From Saccharibacillus endophyticus (GTDB lineage Bacteria; Bacillota; Bacilli; Paenibacillales; Paenibacillaceae), in contig NZ_JAAZWE010000001.1 in the NCBI RefSeq assembly GCF_013185185.1, positions 744,001-808,000 on the forward strand: a stretch of DNA of 64,000 nt, read 5' to 3'. Under the pieces are notes generated by a model. It did not search any database, had not been told where the DNA came from, and saw nothing but the letters and a program-made list of their open reading frames with translations. How positions within the stretch are numbered: position 1 is the stretch's first letter; each line of letters opens with the position of its first letter. The position numbers were made by a program, and so were the translations under genes. This document shows, piece after piece, positions 60,181-64,000 of this stretch.

Positions 60181-60228
60181 ATTATAGCAGACTTTTTCTA
60201 AAAAGCGCGATAACACGAACGTGTGTTC
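60181..60228 (-). promoter_or_regulatory. mutSL promoter region with LexA box
   Basis: TATAAT on minus (60181-60186) with a poor -35. GAACGTGTGTTC (60217-60228), an exact GAAC-N4-GTTC match flanked by C as in Bacillus boxes, lies just upstream of where the -35 would be. Confidence 0.6.
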
Positions 60229-60289
60229 ATATTTATTTCGAAAAAAGCTTTTTCGGAAGATCCTGTTTGTTGGAAAAGCTGGGCGCTGC

Positions 60290-60364
60290 GGGAGAAATTC
60301 TTTAGCGTATGCTTTCGATGTGCCTTTCTTCGAAATGCTTTAGCTCCTACACTGAATTTCTCCC
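60290..60364. repeat. Long imperfect palindrome upstream of mutS
   Basis: The perfect 11-bp arms GGGAGAAATTC and GAATTTCTCCC enclose 53 bases with further partial pairing (TGCTTTCGA near TCGAAATGC). There is no T-run. The 700-bp gap 60146-60852 also holds a GC-richer patch near 60690-60760 and no convincing gene. Confidence 0.5.
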
Positions 60365-60852
60365 TCCGCTGGCTTCGCTTACTCTAACTACCTTTTCAAA
60401 ATACAACTTTTTCATTAGGCGCTTGGTTATGATAGGCTTCAAGTGCTTGAAAATCAAATTTACGTTATACAATAAGACTGTAATAATGAACAAGCCCACT
60501 TAAATAAAAAATGTTACAATCATTCACCGCTCCAGATCATTCCCGACTTTTACGCAGGAAATACAAGAACGATAAAAGACTGCAACACTTTTACTCATAA
60601 AAAGAGATTACTTTTAAAAGTTATGAACTTCAAACCCATTTGCCCATGCAATTCAAAGCAAGATTTCAAATCCTCTTTTCCTTCCTACACCAACCTGGCC
60701 AGGAGGGCGGAGGGGTGTTCGTGCAGGAGCGTAGCGTTCGCCTTTGAAATTTGGAAACGCCCTTATTATGATCCAATCCAGTTTCCCGATTTCAACACGC
60801 GACCGAAACGAATACCCCGCAGCCCTCTCTCCGCCAATCCTAGCCAGCCCCC

Positions 60853-61815
60853 TCACGTGATATGCGGAGCCTTATCCTTTTTCGACAACCCCAGATATCG
60901 ATTCAACTCGCGGCATAATTGCAGGATCGCGGAGCGGACTTCGAATTCTTCGCGGGTTTCCGGAAGGCTCATTTCTTTGAATTGTTCTTCCAGTTCTTTC
61001 AGCATTTCCGCCGCATTTCCGGTATAATGCTCGCTTTTGACGTCGCGCTCCAACCGATCGAACAGCTCTGCCGTGAGTTCGGCTTGGGAAATCTGCCGAT
61101 AGACTTGCGACACGAGCTGGGCCATCGTTTGGATCGAATCGAGCTGCTGCTTGCGCATCACGAAATACACGCCCCAGAATTCATCGGACTTCAACACTTG
61201 ATTTTCCCGCGAGCGTCTTGCCAGTTCAAGGCCTTCGGCTACTTTTTTATCCGCTTCGATCAGCTCTTTTCCGTCCCAGACATAATCGGGATTGCGAAGC
61301 GTCTTGGCGAACTGGGCAAAAATACGCGAAAAGCATTCGTCCGCTTCACTGCGGATTTTGGACAGTTTCTCTTCCGGGTTAGGCATGTAGATCAAGTTGA
61401 CCAGCATCGCCGAGCCCAATCCGATCACCAGCAGCTGCAGCTCTGTCCAGAGCACCGGCCATGTAATCTCGCCTGCGTTAAATACATGGAACACCACGAC
61501 TGCATTGGTCACGATTCCTCCCTTGAACGTCGCTTTGACAATCACGGGGAACGCAATCAGGATATACAGCGGAATCACCCAATAATGAAAACCAAGCGTA
61601 CCGAACAACACGCAAGCGACGATCAGACCGACGATCGAGGCGAAAAAGCGGTCCACGACCGTTTTGACGCTGCGCTTGATTGTGGTGTCCAGCCCCAAAA
61701 TAGCCAGCAGCCCCGCCGACGTGGCCGATGGAATACCGACAAAATGGGCTATCATGATCGAAGCGAAAGCCGCCAACGCCGTTTTGATGACGCGAAAACC
61801 AAACATACGTGCCAC
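60853..61815 (-). CDS. Aromatic acid exporter/FUSC-like membrane protein
   Basis: A 320-aa protein. Four to five membrane helices occupy the first 150 residues (TALAAFASIMIAHFVGIPSA, LLAILGLDTTIKRSVKTVVDRFFAS, IVGLIVACVLFGTLGFHYW), then a long cytosolic helical domain. This is the pattern of the ArAE_1/DUF939 half-size family, YqjA-like in Bacillus. These proteins probably dimerise as exporters of aromatic acids; the substrate is unknown. Confidence 0.88.
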   Translation of the reverse strand: MARMFGFRVIKTALAAFASIMIAHFVGIPSATSAGLLAILGLDTTIKRSVKTVVDRFFASIVGLIVACVLFGTLGFHYWVIPLYILIAFPVIVKATFKGGIVTNAVVVFHVFNAGEITWPVLWTELQLLVIGLGSAMLVNLIYMPNPEEKLSKIRSEADECFSRIFAQFAKTLRNPDYVWDGKELIEADKKVAEGLELARRSRENQVLKSDEFWGVYFVMRKQQLDSIQTMAQLVSQVYRQISQAELTAELFDRLERDVKSEHYTGNAAEMLKELEEQFKEMSLPETREEFEVRSAILQLCRELNRYLGLSKKDKAPHIT

Positions 61816-61893
61816 CGAATCCTTTCTCCGTTTTTCAGAAATATTCTCTTTACTTTCAAAACTTCCATGTTCCTTACATTTCTCTTCGGAGAC

Positions 61894-61930
61894 AAAAATC
61901 CCGCCGTCCTTTTCGGGAATCGGCAGGATT
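61894..61930 (-). terminator. Terminator of the M32 peptidase gene
   Basis: On minus, AATCC-GCCG pairs with CGGC-GGATT and ends in TTTTTG, about 28 bp after the stop at 61958. Confidence 0.75.
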
Positions 61931-61957
61931 GGTTTGGATTTTCGAGCAAAGATGATG

Positions 61958-63481
61958 TTACAGCTTCAGATTATACAGGCTTGTGTACTTCTGTTCCAGA
62001 TAGTCTGCCAGATAATCCGGATTCAATTCTTCGCCGGTGACATCGAAAATGATTTCGGAAGGCTTTTTCGATTTGCCGAAGCGGTAGACTTTCTCCGTAA
62101 GCCATTCTTTGATCGGCAGCAGGTTGCCTTGTTCGATCAGCTCGTCGAAATTCGTCAGCTCTTTGCGCAGCGTATGCATCATTTGCGCCGCGTACATATT
62201 GCCGAGCGAATACGAAGCGAAGTAGCCGAACGCACCGCCTGACCAGTGAACGTCCTGCAGCACGCCTTCGGAGTTATTCGGAGGCGTAATGCCCAGGTAA
62301 CTCTCATATTTGGCATTCCAAACTTCAGGCAGCTTTTTCACGTCGAGGTCTTCATTAAAGAGCATCTTCTCGATTTCATAGCGAATGATGATGTGCAGGT
62401 TATAGGTCAGTTCGTCGGCTTCGATTCGAATCAACGAATTTTCCACGCGGTTGGCCGCGAAGTGGAATTTTTCCGGCGTAACGCCTGTCAGTTGATCCGG
62501 GAACTGCTTTTGCAATTCGCCGAAGTAACGCTGCCAGAACGGCAAACTGCGGCCAATCATATTTTCCCAGAAACGCGATTGCGATTCATGGATGCCCATC
62601 GAAGTGCCTTGAGCCAGCGGCGTTCCGGTGAGTTTCGGATCGACATTTTGCTCGTACAGCGCGTGTCCGCCTTCGTGCAGCGAGCTGAACGCCGCGCTCA
62701 GTACGTCATGCTCGTGATAATTCGTTGTAATGCGCACGTCGCCCGGATTCAGTCCCGTCGCGAACGGATGCACCGTCTCGTCCAAGCGTCCGGCGTCGAA
62801 GTCGTAACCCATTTCTTTCAAAATGAAATGGCTGAACGCTTTTTGGCCTTCTTTCGGATAAGCTTCGTCGAGGAACGGCAGTTCCGCCACAATCTCCGAA
62901 GCCGCAATTGCCTCAGCCAGAGGAACCAGACGCTTTTTCAAGCGATCGAACACGTCATCGAGACGCTCGACGGTCATATCGGGTTCATACATATCGAGCA
63001 GCGTGTCGTACGGCGTATCCTTCGCTCCCCAGTAGCCGATAAATTTGCGCAGCGTGCCCACGATTTCCGTCAGATAAGGCTCAAACGACTCGAAGTCTCC
63101 GCTTTCTTTGGCCCCTTCCCATTTCGTTTCCGATTTGGAGGTCAGGATCGTATACGCTTTGAACTCGCTTTCGGGAATTTTGCGATTTTGGTCGTAGCTT
63201 TTTTTGACCGTTTCCACCAGTCTGCGATCGATATCGTCCAATTGCGACGCGTTCGCTTCCTGCCTAAACAGATCCAGATATGTACCCATTTCATCCGATG
63301 TTTCGAGCTTAAAAGCTTCCGTAGACAGCAAACCGATCGTTTCCGCCCGCGTTTCCGCGCCTTTGCGCGGGGCACCGGTGCGAAGATCCCAATACATCAG
63401 GCCTACCGCTTCATTGTAGCTTCCGATCTTGGCCACCAATTCGCGAAATCCGTTCCATTGTTCCTGTAGTTGTTGTTCCAT
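61958..63481 (-). CDS. Metal-dependent carboxypeptidase, M32 family
   Basis: A 507-aa protein with the zinc motif SLHEGGHALYEQN (HExxH form HEGGH) and downstream GIHESQSRFWENMIGRS giving the third ligand Glu, plus the conserved DVRITTNY and YNLHIIIRYEIEK segments. It is a cytosolic, Thermus-type carboxypeptidase that trims amino acids from peptide C-termini. Length equals the family norm of about 500 aa. It is divergent from the HesB-like gene. Confidence 0.95.
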   Translation of the reverse strand: MEQQLQEQWNGFRELVAKIGSYNEAVGLMYWDLRTGAPRKGAETRAETIGLLSTEAFKLETSDEMGTYLDLFRQEANASQLDDIDRRLVETVKKSYDQNRKIPESEFKAYTILTSKSETKWEGAKESGDFESFEPYLTEIVGTLRKFIGYWGAKDTPYDTLLDMYEPDMTVERLDDVFDRLKKRLVPLAEAIAASEIVAELPFLDEAYPKEGQKAFSHFILKEMGYDFDAGRLDETVHPFATGLNPGDVRITTNYHEHDVLSAAFSSLHEGGHALYEQNVDPKLTGTPLAQGTSMGIHESQSRFWENMIGRSLPFWQRYFGELQKQFPDQLTGVTPEKFHFAANRVENSLIRIEADELTYNLHIIIRYEIEKMLFNEDLDVKKLPEVWNAKYESYLGITPPNNSEGVLQDVHWSGGAFGYFASYSLGNMYAAQMMHTLRKELTNFDELIEQGNLLPIKEWLTEKVYRFGKSKKPSEIIFDVTGEELNPDYLADYLEQKYTSLYNLKL

Positions 63482-63627
63482 TCGGAAAGTTCACCTCGTT
63501 TGTTTGATCGTACAGCAAAAATGGTAAAAATTATTGTTCACCTCTTGATCATACGTTTTGAGAGGTCTATAATCAATATCAACAAAAGGTTTTGCAAAAT
63601 ATAATTTTTAAAAAGGAGTCCTTCATC

Positions 63628-63990
63628 ATGTCGATGTCTCTTACTATGAAAGTTTCCCCGGAAGCGCAAATCTTGCTTGAACAAGCGTTCGGCGGCCGTC
63701 CCGGATATCTTCGCGTCGCTTACGACAACGAAGGTTGCGGATGCTCGCTTAGCGGCGCGATTGCCCTCTGGCTCGTCGATGAGCAAAAAGCATCGGATTT
63801 GACGATCGCTTCCGATAGCGGCATTTCGTTCATTATCGATAAAAACGACGCCGTTTATCTGGATCAAAACCTCTCGATCACGATCAGCGGCTTCGATAAA
63901 TCGTCCGTGCGCCTTGCCAGCGACGGCCAATCTTACGGCTCCAGTATCCGAGTCGAAGATCGCCGCGCAGCTTCCGAAGTTCGCGCCTGA
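63628..63990 (+). CDS. HesB/IscA-like iron-sulfur biosynthesis family protein
   Basis: A 120-aa protein from ATG 63628, with AAGGAG upstream; the in-frame extension to 63592 is rejected. The pattern MKVSPEAQILLEQAFGG, LRVAYDNEGCGCSLSG matches the HesB-like fold, with Cys residues in GCGC, but without the C-terminal Cys-Gly-Cys of true A-type carriers. It is therefore closer to the YneR/YqkB-like group, whose iron-sulfur role is not proven. Confidence 0.85.
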   Translation: MSMSLTMKVSPEAQILLEQAFGGRPGYLRVAYDNEGCGCSLSGAIALWLVDEQKASDLTIASDSGISFIIDKNDAVYLDQNLSITISGFDKSSVRLASDGQSYGSSIRVEDRRAASEVRA

Positions 63991-64000
63991 ACCGCTTTCG

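Noticed and set aside
60653..60856. 67-codon minus frame after the ArAE-type gene
   Set aside because: It is Arg/Gly-rich, without a ribosome site, and falls in a region that looks like a non-coding repeat.

Overview
The window looks like chromosomal DNA of a low-to-mid GC Gram-positive bacterium of the Paenibacillaceae (Paenibacillus, Saccharibacillus or a close relative; the genus is my inference). The evidence is Bacillus-type gene order (hflX-ynbB-glnR-glnA; lexA divergent from yneA-ynzC; hfq-miaA; mutS-mutL; pdhABCD), strong Shine-Dalgarno sequences, frequent TTG and GTG starts, GAAC-N4-GTTC LexA boxes and TGTNA-N7-TNACA GlnR/TnrA boxes. Most genes lie on the minus strand. I saw no rRNA, tRNA or CRISPR array.

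Layout. 1-5505: minus-strand genes for an MFS transporter, an orphan ABC ATPase, a repeat lipoprotein, an OmpR-type response regulator and a sensor kinase cut by the window edge. 5664-7412: an ArsR-like regulator and a HAD phosphatase on plus. 7444-13015: topB, gltD, folA and thyA, with two GlnR-type boxes in the topB/gltD gap. 13211-18519: the pyruvate dehydrogenase operon pdhABCD. 18796-20961: an esterase, thiamine pyrophosphokinase and a SinR-like repressor.

20992-31444 is the most unusual region: ten close or overlapping minus-strand genes forming a Tad/type IV-pilus-like locus. It starts with a Ser/Thr kinase fused to a TadZ-like domain, followed by a CpaB-like SAF protein, two more TadZ-like proteins without the Walker lysine, a CpaF-like ATPase with a membrane anchor, a long TadB-TadC-like membrane protein and four pilin-like proteins. 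A consensus promoter followed at once by a strong terminator-like hairpin precedes it.

31593-37678: an rRNA methyltransferase-like gene, a thioredoxin-like/receiver-like pair, a Fpg/Nei glycosylase with Thr at the catalytic N-terminus, HAD phosphatases and RNase Z. 37817-39909: an SOS block (ynzC, yneA, lexA and an unknown LexA-box gene). 39974-43600: a D,D-carboxypeptidase gene with a stop codon in its signal peptide, coaA, small unknown genes and decayed transposase/integrase fragments. 43705-49862: glnA, glnR, ynbB, hflX, a YdcF protein and a DUF402 protein. 50069-60145: a class A PBP, hfq, miaA, an RsmJ-like methyltransferase, mutL and mutS. 60853-63990: an ArAE-type membrane protein, an M32 carboxypeptidase and a HesB-like protein.

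Two regulatory themes recur. LexA boxes occur at lexA, yneA, the unknown gene at 39535-39909 and upstream of mutSL, tying DNA damage to division arrest and possibly mismatch repair. GlnR boxes occur at glnRA and, unexpectedly, beside topB.
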